A stretch of DNA of 64,000 nt from positions 33,361,212 to 33,425,211 of the forward strand of contig OX345636.1 of the NCBI GenBank assembly GCA_947044365.1, written 5' to 3'. Positions 48,523 to 59,289 of the stretch are shown in pieces. Under the pieces are notes generated by a model. It saw nothing but the letters and a program-made list of their open reading frames with translations. It made no database searches and had not been told where the DNA came from. This DNA is from Petrosia ficiformis (lineage: Eukaryota > Porifera > Demospongiae > Haplosclerida > Petrosiidae). Position 1 is the first letter of the stretch, and every line of letters starts with the position of its first letter. The translations under genes and the position numbers were made by a program.

Positions 48523-49219
48523 TGTTTGTATACTGGCTAACTACTATTATGCCGTCCGGGTTAATGTTATTCCAATTTTTTTTTTTTAACAAATGTCAAA
48601 AATTATCAATGAAAAAGAATACAGACATAAAAGAGAAAAACCTAACAGCAACTCAAATAACATTATTACATTGTAAACTTAAAAGTACTTCACATACCAA
48701 CAGAAATTTGATGGACTTCTTGAAGGTATTTCATCAACTGAGTGGCATGGTAAAATGATTGTGTGCAGTTACTTATAATGCTCTTGCTTCTCTTCTTAAT
48801 CACATACTTCTGGATGACACTGTTTAACATGCTGTTTCAAATTGTCCTTTCTAGAGTAGTCCCTTTTCCAGCAAGGCCTTCCCTTTCTTTCTTTTCCACT
48901 TTACAGAATAAAAAAATCAACTGACTTGTAGATAAACCTTGGTAACTTACTCTCACTGACCTTTAGCTAGCTCCAGCATCATAGTCACTGACGCGGATCC
49001 GACTTTAGCTAGCTCCAGCTGCTCACATCATAGTCACTGGAGTCTCGTTATGTGCAGACTCACATCATAGTCATGACGCGTATCCGACTACACGTACACG
49101 TACGCACGCGCGCCTTTTGCGCATGCAGGCGTGTCAGGCCTTGCCCACTAATTAGGATGTCTGATCTGCACATAACGAGACTCAATAAAATTAAACAGCT
49201 GTAGTCATTCGATTCAACG

Positions 49220-52200
49220 ATGCTTAAATACTGCTGTGGGATACTGCTGCTTTTGAAGTTTGTAACCTCCCAAATTGATACACGTAGATCTGGTGAGAAT
49301 TCTATCATTAGTAATTTAATGTTGTATGCATCAGAAGAGTCTATTCATGTCCTTGGATGTGATATAGCCCTGGATATACTATTATTATTTGGGCATAAAC
49401 CTCAGGTCTAATTGCAGTATACAAAACCTGTTGAGGCATAAACCTCAGGTCTAATTGCAGTATACAAAACCTGTTGATGAAATTATAAGCATATAATCAT
49501 GATGCATTAGTTAACATTAATTTTGTTAACTTTTCATTAGGCTCATGTACTGAACAAGGATTAAGAATATGTGCCGGATCAGAGTCCTTTAATTATGATG
49601 ATTATTATGATTATAGTTATGATCTGGATTGTTATTGTGATGAATTGTGTCTGGAGCTTCATGATTGCTGCACAGATATCTATCAACTAGAATATTGTGG
49701 TGAATGTAAGTTATGCTGTCATCTGAAGATCCCTGAATTTAAAAATAATAATAATTATTATTATAGAGTGCATTATCATAATAAAAGTAATTTTCCTTTC
49801 TGATACCTCAATCATTGCATCTGGTATGTATAATTATGTTAATTAGCGTATAAGGAGTGATCCAAATGCATAATCTAAAACACTTCTATGTGTTTCTACA
49901 TGTATTTTAGTAGAATATAACACGAATGATTTATAATTATATCATATTTTATATATAATATTACCTACCTTTGGTTTATTTATCAGTTTTAGTACATTTC
50001 AAACCATAATGTATAAAATATGCAATTATTTAATTTGAATACAAACTATAATAATTATTATGACATATGTAAACCCTGTGTATTCTCATAGTTCGAGGAT
50101 CTGAGTGTATTTCTGGATCTGTTATGCTTGTTGGAGGATCAACACCATATGAAGGATTAGTAGAGATATGTATTTTTCAGTCATGGCAGCCTGTGTGTGA
50201 ATCTTCTTTCTTTTATCCTGAAGCTAATGTGACATGCAACTCATTAGGATATTCATCCTCACCAGGTATGTTTATTACCAACTGGTACTGGAAGAATTAT
50301 TAAATTTCATTATATTGGGGTATTTCTTGTGTTAAGATAATTATCATGTACTAGATATAACTGTCTGCAAACAACATGACTACACTGCAAAAATATATTC
50401 TATTTATTGGTTAGTACAGTTGCAAGGAATAGCGTAAATTTCAATATAGTTTGTCATACAGGTTATTGTGGCTATATTACTATGCCATTATGTGTATATA
50501 CCAAGTATAAAAATGTATGCTAGAATAAATTTAATTGTGTTTTTGCAGGTTTCCAAACCTTTTTGGCCAAAACTGCCAGATACAATCACTTTAAATTATA
50601 AATAAAGTAAATTCTTGGTATTAGCATGTGTGAACACTGTAAAAAGTAAAAGTTATTTCAACCTTCATTTGAGTTTCAATGCAATTCTATTTTCCTCAAT
50701 GCTGCTAGGTAATACGGTATTAATACAATGTAGATTATATATGTAGCATATATAGTGTTATAGGTATAACCTGTGATGTATTATATATTAGCATTCTAAA
50801 TTTAACGTCTATGAAAACAGCAGCTCATTCCAGAGTAAATAGTATAATCAGAATTTGTATATATATATATAATTATGTTTTGAAGTACACTTTGTTACCA
50901 TTCATTACTATGGCATGTACCCTATCAAGAAAATAAATTACGTAATAAACATAACCTAGCAAGAAAAGAAATTATAATCTGAGGAGTATATTATTACCCT
51001 CGCCGCAAAGCGTAGACGGAAAGGTATAGTTGTGTGTATGTGTGTGTTTGTGTGTTCGCAAACATTTGGGGAAACAACGAACATTGGTGGCTCCAACGAG
51101 CTACCGGGAGACTTTAAATTATACAAGGATCAAAAATAACAAGAAGCTTTTGCTAAAACCCTTCGGTTACAAAGTTATCACAATTTGTATAACTCACGGT
51201 TACTGTTCAGTTCCAGACTTGAGAAGACTCTTGGGGGCATCTGGACACATCAAAACATAACTACTCCTGTATCATGGCTATTGCTAGCAAAGCACTACAT
51301 CAAAGCAAACAAAATTGGGGTAGTGGTTGCTACAACATCGATCAAAGGCTCCAAGCATTCTCCCTTACTTTCTAGCTCCGCAATATTCAAGTCATCATAG
51401 TCATGTTCTGTGCACTTGACTTGCAACGTTTGTTTTCTCAGCAGTTTCTTTGTAGAACATTTCACAGGACTCATTGAGGATCATTCTTCTTTGACATAAA
51501 ACACAGACTAAAATCTAAGACTTATAGTATACACAAGGAAGAGACTAGCATAATGATACTAAAATCTTTCAGTTATAAAGTAGCAACTACTGACATGTCA
51601 GTTTGTATAACTATTACAATAATTATTATTATAAAAACTAACATGCCAGTACAATTTTTTAATTTTCTATGTTTTGTACACATTAAGTAAATTATCTGAA
51701 GTAAATGTTTTCATCATATGACCATACATACAAATTATAGTTTGTATTACTTTGCCATGTAGGTGAGGGTCCCGTCTTGACGGCGCTTGTTAATATTGTA
51801 TTGAAACTCACATGACCAAATGAGGGTTAAAATAATCTATTAATTATTGTTACAGTGTATATTAAACAATAATTACAAAAGAACAGTCATCATATGCAAT
51901 TATTTGTCTTGCGTTTTTTTTAGTGAATATGGGTATATACCATCAATATTATTATAGCACAGCTGTGCTATAAATTAATTAGTATGAACATAATTTTGTT
52001 GTTTTGGATTCCAATGCTCTCAAGCTGCAAATTCTTCCCATACTTAGTTAATGAGGTAGATGATTTTATTCGTGTGCAGGAAACTGTGGGTACATTCACC
52101 ATAGCAAGCATATATAAATGAATGTCAAGACTACAAATACTTATAGGGTTATGTATATACTCTACAGGTAGCATACATTTGTAGTTTCCATAGCAAAATT

Positions 52201-52728
52201 AACCAGCAACAAATGCCATGTTGAAATTGTTATGAAACTCAATAAAATGGTTTTAGATAACAATTCAATTTTAGAGTGTATAATATCTGAGCCAAATTAT
52301 TGTTTTTTAAATAAAAAATTATTATATTTCCTCTTTCTTATAATTATATAGATTCTTTTGACGATGTATCAAACTTTTTAGAGTACACAAATATCACAAA
52401 TGCAACAACTTATGGGGCAGTATGCGAAGGTGATGAATCCCGTTTAACTGAGTGCTTGGTTGACTTCCGATTTTGTCAAGAGAATGACGAACAAGCATCA
52501 GTGAACTGTTCTCCAGGTACACTATACATAATTATGTTAATTAATAATATATCAATGCATAAACATTTAATTACAGGATGCACATCAAGTTGTAACACAC
52601 AACTCAACGACTCGCAGTATCAACTTTGTTGTGATACCAAAAACCATGGGAAATTTTTACAAGTGATTAATGAAAATGATGATATGGTTTATCTTGTGTG
52701 TCCAATTGAAACACCAGATTGGTGTTGA
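49220..52728 (+). CDS. secreted somatomedin B + SRCR protein
   Basis: Exons 49220-49292, 49541-49705, 50092-50265, 52352-52516, 52577-52728, all internal boundaries phase 1, 242 residues. Exon 1 is a signal peptide (MLKYCCGILLLLKFVTSQ). Exon 2 is a somatomedin B domain (CYCDELCLELHDCC). Exons 3 and 4 form an SRCR domain (GSVMLVGGSTPYEGLVEIC, WQPVC, CNSLGYSS, then CEGDESRLTEC). Exon 5 is a Cys-rich tail ending DWC. There is no transmembrane segment, so it should be secreted; SRCR domains often bind ligands in recognition or adhesion. The one-exon-per-module phase-1 layout suits exon shuffling. Intron 3 (50266-52351) is swollen by nested transposons. AATAAA occurs at 52984-52989. Confidence 0.9.
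50636..51868. mobile_element. ACTGTAAAAA-type TIR element, interrupted
   Basis: The left end ACTGTAAAAAGTAAAAGTTA with CAACCTTCATTTGAGTTTCAAT is inverted at the right as ATTGAAACTCACATGACCAA, TGAGGGTTAAAATAA and TTACAGTGTA. It is related to 33540-34350. The element at 50995-51785 sits inside it. Confidence 0.75.
50995..51785. mobile_element. ACCCTCGCC element, copy 1 (nested)
   Basis: Begins TACCCTCGCCGCAAAGCG and ends GGTGAGGGTCCCGTCTTGAC. A (TG)n-like run follows the left end. Shares the blocks around ATTGCTAGCAAAGCACT, CTCCAAGCATTCT and ACAAGGATCAAAAATAACA with the inverted copy at 53134-54023. Confidence 0.8.
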
Positions 52729-53133
52729 TATTTCGGAAACAAAAGTGTAAAACTACTTCTAAAGGATTCGTTTATTACTTTATATAATTATTTTATTTTA
52801 CTTTTTAAAGATCTCAATACCACAATTTATTTTAATCATCATGTATGCTTATATATAGTTGAATTACTTTTACATGCCATTATTCAATATAATTATTACA
52901 GCACTGTATATATTAACCATGCAGGAGACAATGATAGAAACAATTAAGTGTAAATGTAAAACTGACAGTATACTGTATAATTAAATAAAATTATGACTTA
53001 ATAAATGTAACATAACCATTATTCTCAGGTAAAATAAATACATGACCAAAAACATACTTTATATTACTTTGTGTGCATTATCTTTGAACTGAAGCATTAA
53101 CATCTCCAAGAAGTGAATATTCAATATTCAATG
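52729..53133. other. SMB/SRCR gene 3' UTR and spacer
   Basis: AT-rich, with a candidate poly(A) signal at 52984-52989. No further gene is seen. Confidence 0.55.
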
Positions 53134-54023
53134 AGCGCCGTCGGGACGGGACCCTCGCCTACGTGGCAAAGCCACACATCAATAATTACATAATACAGCA
53201 AAAGATTATGATTATGTACATATCATTGGTCATTTATGTGTGTGGGTGGGAAACAATGGCGGGGTAACTGTAGTTGCTCTCTGAGAAAGATCGGAGTTTG
53301 ATAGTGCCTAGAAAGGTAGATTCTATGGTTTCAGTGAAAAGCTACAGAATTCAGCTTTCTTCAGCCTCTTGTAACTATAAAAGTAAAATGAATTTGCAGA
53401 AAACGGCTTCGTAACTTTTCTCAAAATACATTGTACTTGGTGCACGCCATGTATGGTGGGCGTGGCTTTCGTGGTTTTGTACTGGAGATTTTATATACGT
53501 TTTATCAATTCCAGGACACTATAAAGGTGATTATAAGATATGAAGGTTGGTATTACATCCAATTTTACTCATATTATATTATATTGTATTTTGAAAGTGA
53601 TTGAAGTCGCATCCGCCCACTTCCTAGTACCACCTTAGCAAGAATGCTTGGAGCTAGTGCTCGATGTTGTAGCCAGGACTACCTCAATTGTGCTTGATTT
53701 GATGCAGTGCTTTGCTAGCGATAGTCATGATACCGTAGTAGTTTTGTTTAGATGTGTGTAGTTGTCCCCAGGAGTCTTCTCAAGTCTAGAAACAGTAACC
53801 TTGAGTGATATAAATCGTCATAACTTTATAACCAAAAGGTTTTATCAAAAGCCTGTTGTTATTTTTGATCCTTGTATAATTTGAAGTCTGGCAGTAGCTC
53901 GTTCGAGCTGCCAATATTCCTAGTTTTCCCAAATTTTTGCAAACACACACACACAGACACAGATACGCACAGACACACAATATGATTACCGTACCCTTCA
54001 GCCTACGCTTCGCGGCGAGGGTA
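53134..54023. mobile_element. ACCCTCGCC element, copy 2 (inverted)
   Basis: Opposite in orientation to copy 1: begins GCGCCGTCGGGACGGGACCC and ends GCTTCGCGGCGAGGGTAA. It includes a block at 53253-53640 that is absent from copy 1 but recurs at 62822-63235. Confidence 0.8.
53253..53640 (+). repeat. dispersed repeat, copy at 53253, mate at 62822
   Basis: Nearly identical to 62822-63235: both carry AACAATGGCGG, TAACTGTAGTTGCTCTCTGA, GAGTTTGATAGTGCCTAGAA, CTTCAGCCTCTTGTAACTAT and GTGGGCGTGGCTTTC. Open frames differ between the copies, so coding is not supported. Confidence 0.85.
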
Positions 54024-56159
54024 ATCATACATATCAAATACACATAACTATGCCTTTAACACTGTAAAGCTGCTGTACACTTTTTGTACATCAAGTTCTA
54101 ACACACAACGTATTGTATCATTTTTGCTGTACTCCTATTATTACCTAACAGAAACCATGAAATCATGAAGAGAATGGTAATATTTACATATATTCTTCCT
54201 GTTGTGCATCACAAACATTATTGTGTTTGAACTAAATATTTGTCTGACAATATCATCACCTAACGAACCCAAACATGAATTGATTATGGTCGTTTTGAAA
54301 GTATATTAACTTTAGTTCTGTATTATCATTAAAATGTTTCCAAAATTATTGGGTTGCTTGTCCCAGTGATAGATATTTGTGAACTTGAAAATGAGATAAC
54401 TATGTAAGAATGAAGTATTAGGTTATGTGTATGTATAAAACAATGTGCTCTTCTTCAGTTGATAGCAAAACATGCAATTATTATTATAAAGTGCAAAAGT
54501 GCGGTAAATACCATAACAATGGAATGCATGATACTGATCATAATTATAGTCACGTGTATAAAATTAATTAAGCTATGTAATGAGTACTGCACTAGTAAAT
54601 ACACATTCCTACTGATAGTGAATCATGATTGTATCCATGCATGGCTTCCTCAATAGGTTTTCTCTGTATTAATAAATTAAATAATGCATGGTAATCCCTG
54701 ATCACTTATATGTAAGTATGTTTGGCGTAATAATTTGTAATAGTTGCAGTTTGTAAGGTTTCTGTTACTACAACAAATCCAGGTATGTGGTACATACATA
54801 TTGTAGTGGTAAATTGTGCATGTATTTGTTGTTTTAGTTAACAACTCAAACCCCTTTCAGTATTGCATTTTGACTTTTAGTTAACTAAATCACAAGTCAA
54901 CTGTAATAACTATAACTAACTAAAATGGAAAATGGCCAATAATGGGGACTTTTAGTTAGTTAACTTTATTATAACTATAACTAAAACTATGATATACTAG
55001 GCATACTATAACTATAACTAAAAGTGGTCATTATTGTCAAACTAAAACAACACCATTTGAGGTACCAAGTACAAAATTATCTTCTACAATCTGGCCTAGA
55101 GAAATGAAGTGTATGTTACAAACTGTATTTCACAATAATTATTAAATGTAGATACTCAATCTACTTGTGAAAGTGGATGACAGCAATATAGAAGCAATCA
55201 TATAAATACCCAATAATAAATACAGTAAATTATAAGTAAACTTAATAAAACTCACAAAGTGTTTGTAATCATTCAACGTTCTTTCAGGCCCATGCTAGGC
55301 AGATTCAAAAGCTTGAAACTGACGTTCATGGATTGATTTCACATAAACCAGCATTGAAGCTGGTTAGCATGCTTGTGCTCACGTGCATGTATTATGACCC
55401 ACTTTGAAGCACCGAGAAGCTGGCTGGGCACCTGATAATTGGGCTAGCTAGATTCAAAACAGGCTGTATAGCAGTTAAGCCAGTTAATAACTGATTCTTA
55501 ACATTATTATTCATAATTATAGTTATGTGTATATTAATAATGAATTATGCAAAAAAAATTATACATAATTATAAAATTTAATGTCAACATGAATACTAGC
55601 GTGAAAGGTAGTTAATTCTTTGAAGCATTGCAAGAAGTCCATAGCATGCAGTTACTTCATGCTGGCTACAGAAAGACATTTGAGAGGGGTTTGAACATAA
55701 ACCAGTGAATGTGCAGAAGTCAAAATATCATTATTGATCCATGCACAAATCATAGATTACCATATCCATCTTAGGTATGTGTATGTTACACAATGTTTAC
55801 TGAACACAGCTGTTACAGTAGCGTTATAGTTAACAGTTATTAGTCTAGAACATTCCCTGTCTGTGTTGTTTTAGTCTCTATTAGCCAATATATAATTTTA
55901 AGTAATTTGCTGATGTATCAAAACTAATTTATTATTTTAACTCACATAAATCATGCATGATTGAGTGCAATTGCAGAAATAAATTTTCCTCATTAATAAT
56001 TATTAATGATTAGCTATAATCATTCTTGCATGTTTTACACAATTTACATATACAGAGCACGTATTATGGTATTCCCAGAAGTGTTGTTCAGGAGTTTGTG
56101 AAGAGATGTTCCACTAGCTTCAGAAACCACAGAAAGTAATTGCTCCACTTAAACTCAGG
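54024..56159. other. spacer with no gene supported
   Basis: AT-rich; contains the GTTGTTTTAGTT MITE at 54828-55053 and many short repeats, but no coding sequence I can defend. Confidence 0.6.
54828..55053. mobile_element. MITE, GTTGTTTTAGTT family, copy 3
   Basis: TTGTTGTTTTAGTTAAC at the left and AAACTAAAACAACACC at the right; shares TAACTAAAAGTGGTCATTAT in inverse with copy 1 at 11143-11414. Confidence 0.8.
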
Positions 56160-56516
56160 GGCGGTCTAGAAATTTTGTAAGGTAGGGCTAACCCGGTGCG
56201 CAGTGAGTGCCGCAAAATGTTTTTGCTCTAAATATTAGACGCAGAACTATATTTGCGTAAACTCATTGACCAGTTGTTATAATTGTGTAAACTAACTCCA
56301 CCCTTCATGTCATTTATGTAAACAACTCACAGGCATGTGATGCAATTGAAATCTGGGTTCTTCATCAATGGTGCTGATATCAGCATTTCCTTTAATCTTT
56401 GAAACGCTAGTAACGCTCAGGTAATTTCTTCTTGGTTAGTTCAGTTAATGGTTCGGCAATTGTGGCATAATCCTTCACAAATCGTCAATAGTATCCTGTC
56501 ATCTCAAGAAAAGTCC

Positions 56517-58317
56517 TTATGTCCTACTTGTGGTAGTTGGCTGGGACATTTTTGCAACAGGTTGTACTTTGCTATCCTCTGGTTTAACTCCCCCTCCTCC
56601 AATTCGGTATCCTAAGTAGGTGCAGTCATTAGTGGCAAAAGTGCATTTCGCAAGTTTTAGAGTTAAACCTGCATCATCCAGTCGTTTTAAAACTGCATCC
56701 AAGTGTTCCACGTGGTCTTCCCAAGTGGCACTATGAGCAATGGTGTCGTCAAGATAAACTCCTGTAAATGAATCCATTCCTCTTAGTACTTCGTCCATCA
56801 TCCTCTGGAATGTTGCGGGAGCCCCACTTAACCCGAATGGCATCACTGTAAATTGATAAAGTCCTTTAGGGCTGACAAATGCTGTTTTCTCTCGATCGTC
56901 TGGGTTCATTGGAACCTGCCAATATCCCTTGGCTAGGTCTACTGTAGTGATAAATCTGGCATTTCCTATCTGGTCCAGCAGCTCCTCAATTTGTGGCATT
57001 GGATAGGCGTCAAATTTAGTAATCTGATTGAGTTGTCTGCAGTCTGCGCAAAGGCGTAAGCCTCCATCCTTTTTCACAACAATAACTAATGGGGATGCCC
57101 ATTCACTTTTTGACTTCTCAATTATCCCATTCTTCTCCATGTGTTCCAATTCTTCATATACCTTTCCTTTGTAGGCTTGTGGTATCCTGTACGATTTCTG
57201 TCTAATGGGTGTGCTGTCTGTTGTCCTTATCATGTGAGTGGTACGGTCAGTATGTACAGGTGTGTCCTTTGTTACTTGACGATACTTGGACAGTAGTTGG
57301 TGAATTTCTTTTTTCTTGTCTTCAGGTAGTTGCTGTCCAAATTGAACATCTTGTCCTCTATTGGTCCATTGATACTCTTCAATCCCCTCTCCATCTTCAA
57401 TCACCGAATTCACCTGACATAGTCTCTCCTTCCACCTGCTTAATTGATTAACATGAAAGATCTGATTGCGTCCTCCCTTGTCTGGCATATGGATCTCGTA
57501 ATTTACTTTCCCAATTCGTCTAACCACAGTATATGGTCTTTGCCAGTGAGCTACAAATTTCTTGGTGCTGCTAGGCAGTAATAGCAATACTTTGTCACCT
57601 GCTAGTAAGTTTAGTTCTCGGGCCTTCCGGTTATAGTACTCCTTCTGTTTGGCTTGGGTGAGCTTGGCATTCTTTTCAACAACCTCCCTGGCTGTCTCCA
57701 TTCTTTCCCTTACTTCCATGATATATGTCAGGATGTCTTTGTCAGTCTCTGCGTCCTGCATCCCCTCTTCTTTCAATATGTCCAAGGGCCCATGAACATC
57801 GCGTCCATAGAGTAACTCGAAGGGTGAAAGCCCAAGGGTAGCTTGAGGAACCTCTCTATAAGCAAATAAAACATATGGTAACATGCGATCCCAGTCCCGT
57901 TTTTCTCCTTTCAGTGTCTTCCTCAGCATGGATTTCAACATTCGGTTGAACTGCTCCACCAGTCCATCGGTTTGTGGGTGATAAGGGCTTGTCCATAGGG
58001 CTTTAACACGTATGAGTTGGTAAAGTACTCCTAACAATGCAGATGTGAAATTTGTTCCCTGGTCAGTGAGAATCTCTTCAGGCACTCCATGTCTGGAAAA
58101 CAAGTCGACTAGTACCTCAGCTGCTTTAAGTGCTGTGATGCTCATTTCCGAAGGTAACCCTGATAGACTCTTCTCCATTGTCCTTTTGCGAGAGCAAACT
58201 CCTGTTGATGATCGTCCGTGATGCTCCACTGTCGATTTGTATCCGTTTTACTGGTTGTCTGTTAACCTCTCCTTCTCCGAAGAATCTAATCTTCTCACAT
58301 TCCTCCTGTGTATACAT
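56517..58317 (-). pseudogene. pol: retrotransposon pol remnant: protease, partial integrase, reverse transcriptase
   Basis: The protease motif is DSGASRTI (58317-58126 frame). The 570-codon frame 58229-56517 starts inside integrase: LTDQGTNFTS carries the second Asp of the DDE triad and GLVEQFNR the Glu; the zinc-binding part and first Asp are missing, so a deletion joins protease to mid-integrase. A GPY/F-like tail (VRRIGKVNYEIH, IFHVNQL) follows. The reverse transcriptase has LRLCADCRQLN, VDLAKGYWQVP, MPFGLSGAPATFQRMM and YLDD, then LGYRIGGGGVKPE. RNase H is frameshifted and truncated after 56517. It cannot be autonomous. Confidence 0.87.
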
Positions 58318-59026
58318 GTAGACTCTTCTCCGTACATGCTCTTGCTAAGTGTCCCTTTCTGTTGCACTTAAAGCAAACTATTTCAGCCAAAGGCTTCTTC
58401 TGGCCAGTTCCGTCTCTTTTCCCTCGACCTGACCAGTCTCGTGTGGGTGTCGGTCTTGGAGTTGAGAACTTGGTTTTCTCAACATTGACCCGGGCATGTG
58501 CAGAATCATATGCCTCAATCAGCTCAGCAACATCAGCTGGCTTCTTGGGATTGTGAGATGCAACCCAGACCCTCAGCTCCTGTGGTAGACCATTAACGAA
58601 CTGCTCTACTGCTATCTTGTTCATTACTTGATCCACTCCTTCATCCAGTTTAAGCCACCTATTCAGTAACTTCATCCCATTTGTAATCCATACTGTTGGT
58701 TCTTGGTCCTTGGTCCAAGTGATCGCTCGGAATCCTCGTCGACATCGTTCTGGATTAATGTTATAGTGCTCCAAGATAGCTCCCTTTACTCCTTTGTAGT
58801 CTATAGAAGGTCCAAGGTTGGTACAAACGGCACGTGCTTTCCCATTGAGCAAAGGTGTCAGACGTAACACCCACTCCGTTTCTTTCACATTCTGGATTTT
58901 CATAATCCCTTCAAATGCCTCGAGAAAGTCTTGAATATCTTCATTCTCCTGGTATGGTGTCATTTTCAAGTGTGCTGTATTTGTTGTGTTTCGATCTGTC
59001 TTCAACACTTCTCTCATCACTCCCAA
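58295..59026 (-). pseudogene. gag: retrotransposon gag with SCAN-like capsid and zinc knuckle
   Basis: A 243-codon frame. Residues about 90-170 (VEQFVNGLPQELRVWV, PADVAELIEAYD) resemble the capsid C-terminal region from which vertebrate SCAN domains derive, and a CCHC knuckle (CFKCNRKGHLARAC) lies near the end. The 5' part of gag continues in another frame (59285-58941), so a frameshift interrupts it. The first residue of this frame need not be the true start. Confidence 0.8.
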
Positions 59027-59289
59027 TTTTGACAGCCGGCTGCCAAGTAGTAGATCGTGATGTAAACTGTCCTCTCTGTTTTCGGCTATAGTCTTGCCTA
59101 GGTAAGTTCCTCAAGGAATAATCTGTTCGGCTGCCTCCTTTCCCGAGTAGGACATAAACTGTATAGATGGTCTTCTTTGTGGGTTCCTCTACAACCGTTC
59201 CAAGGTATCCCACTGCTGCCACCAAATGTAAAAGATTAGCTTGAAAAAGGTTTTCTTTATAGTGGAGTGAAACCATCTGCTCCAATACA

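Larger units (their letters stand above)
47240..49185. mobile_element. long-TIR DNA transposon with CXXC and OTU remnants
   Basis: The ends begin TTGAGTCTCGTTATGTGCAG and are inverted for over 200 bp (through CACTAATTAG, GCCTTGCCCACT, CGGATCCGCGTCAGTGA and the TTTACAGAATAAAAAAATCA block at about 47445-47470 and 48895-48925). TAAAA lies on both sides (47235-47239 and 49186-49190). The TIR holds its own internal repeat of GTCGGATCCGCGTCAGTGA. The coding core has a broken CXXC zinc finger and an OTU domain. Long TIRs with an OTU gene recall Mutator-like elements, but a 5-bp duplication is not typical of them, so superfamily is open. Confidence 0.88.
56160..59285 (-). mobile_element. Ty3/gypsy retrotransposon, Gmr1-like, decayed and deleted
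   Basis: Minus-strand order: gag (59026-58295), protease (58317-58126), integrase then reverse transcriptase (58229-56517), and a frameshifted RNase H start below 56517. Integrase before reverse transcriptase is the order of Gmr1-like gypsy elements. The sequence TTTGGTGGCAGCAGTGGGAT at about 59236-59217 (minus) could hold a primer-binding site. No LTR pair is visible; the 5' side abuts the LINE at 59290, so the element is truncated. Confidence 0.85.

Noticed and set aside
57209..57451. Plus-strand open frame within the gypsy region
   Set aside because: Shadow of the reverse transcriptase/integrase frame on the other strand.
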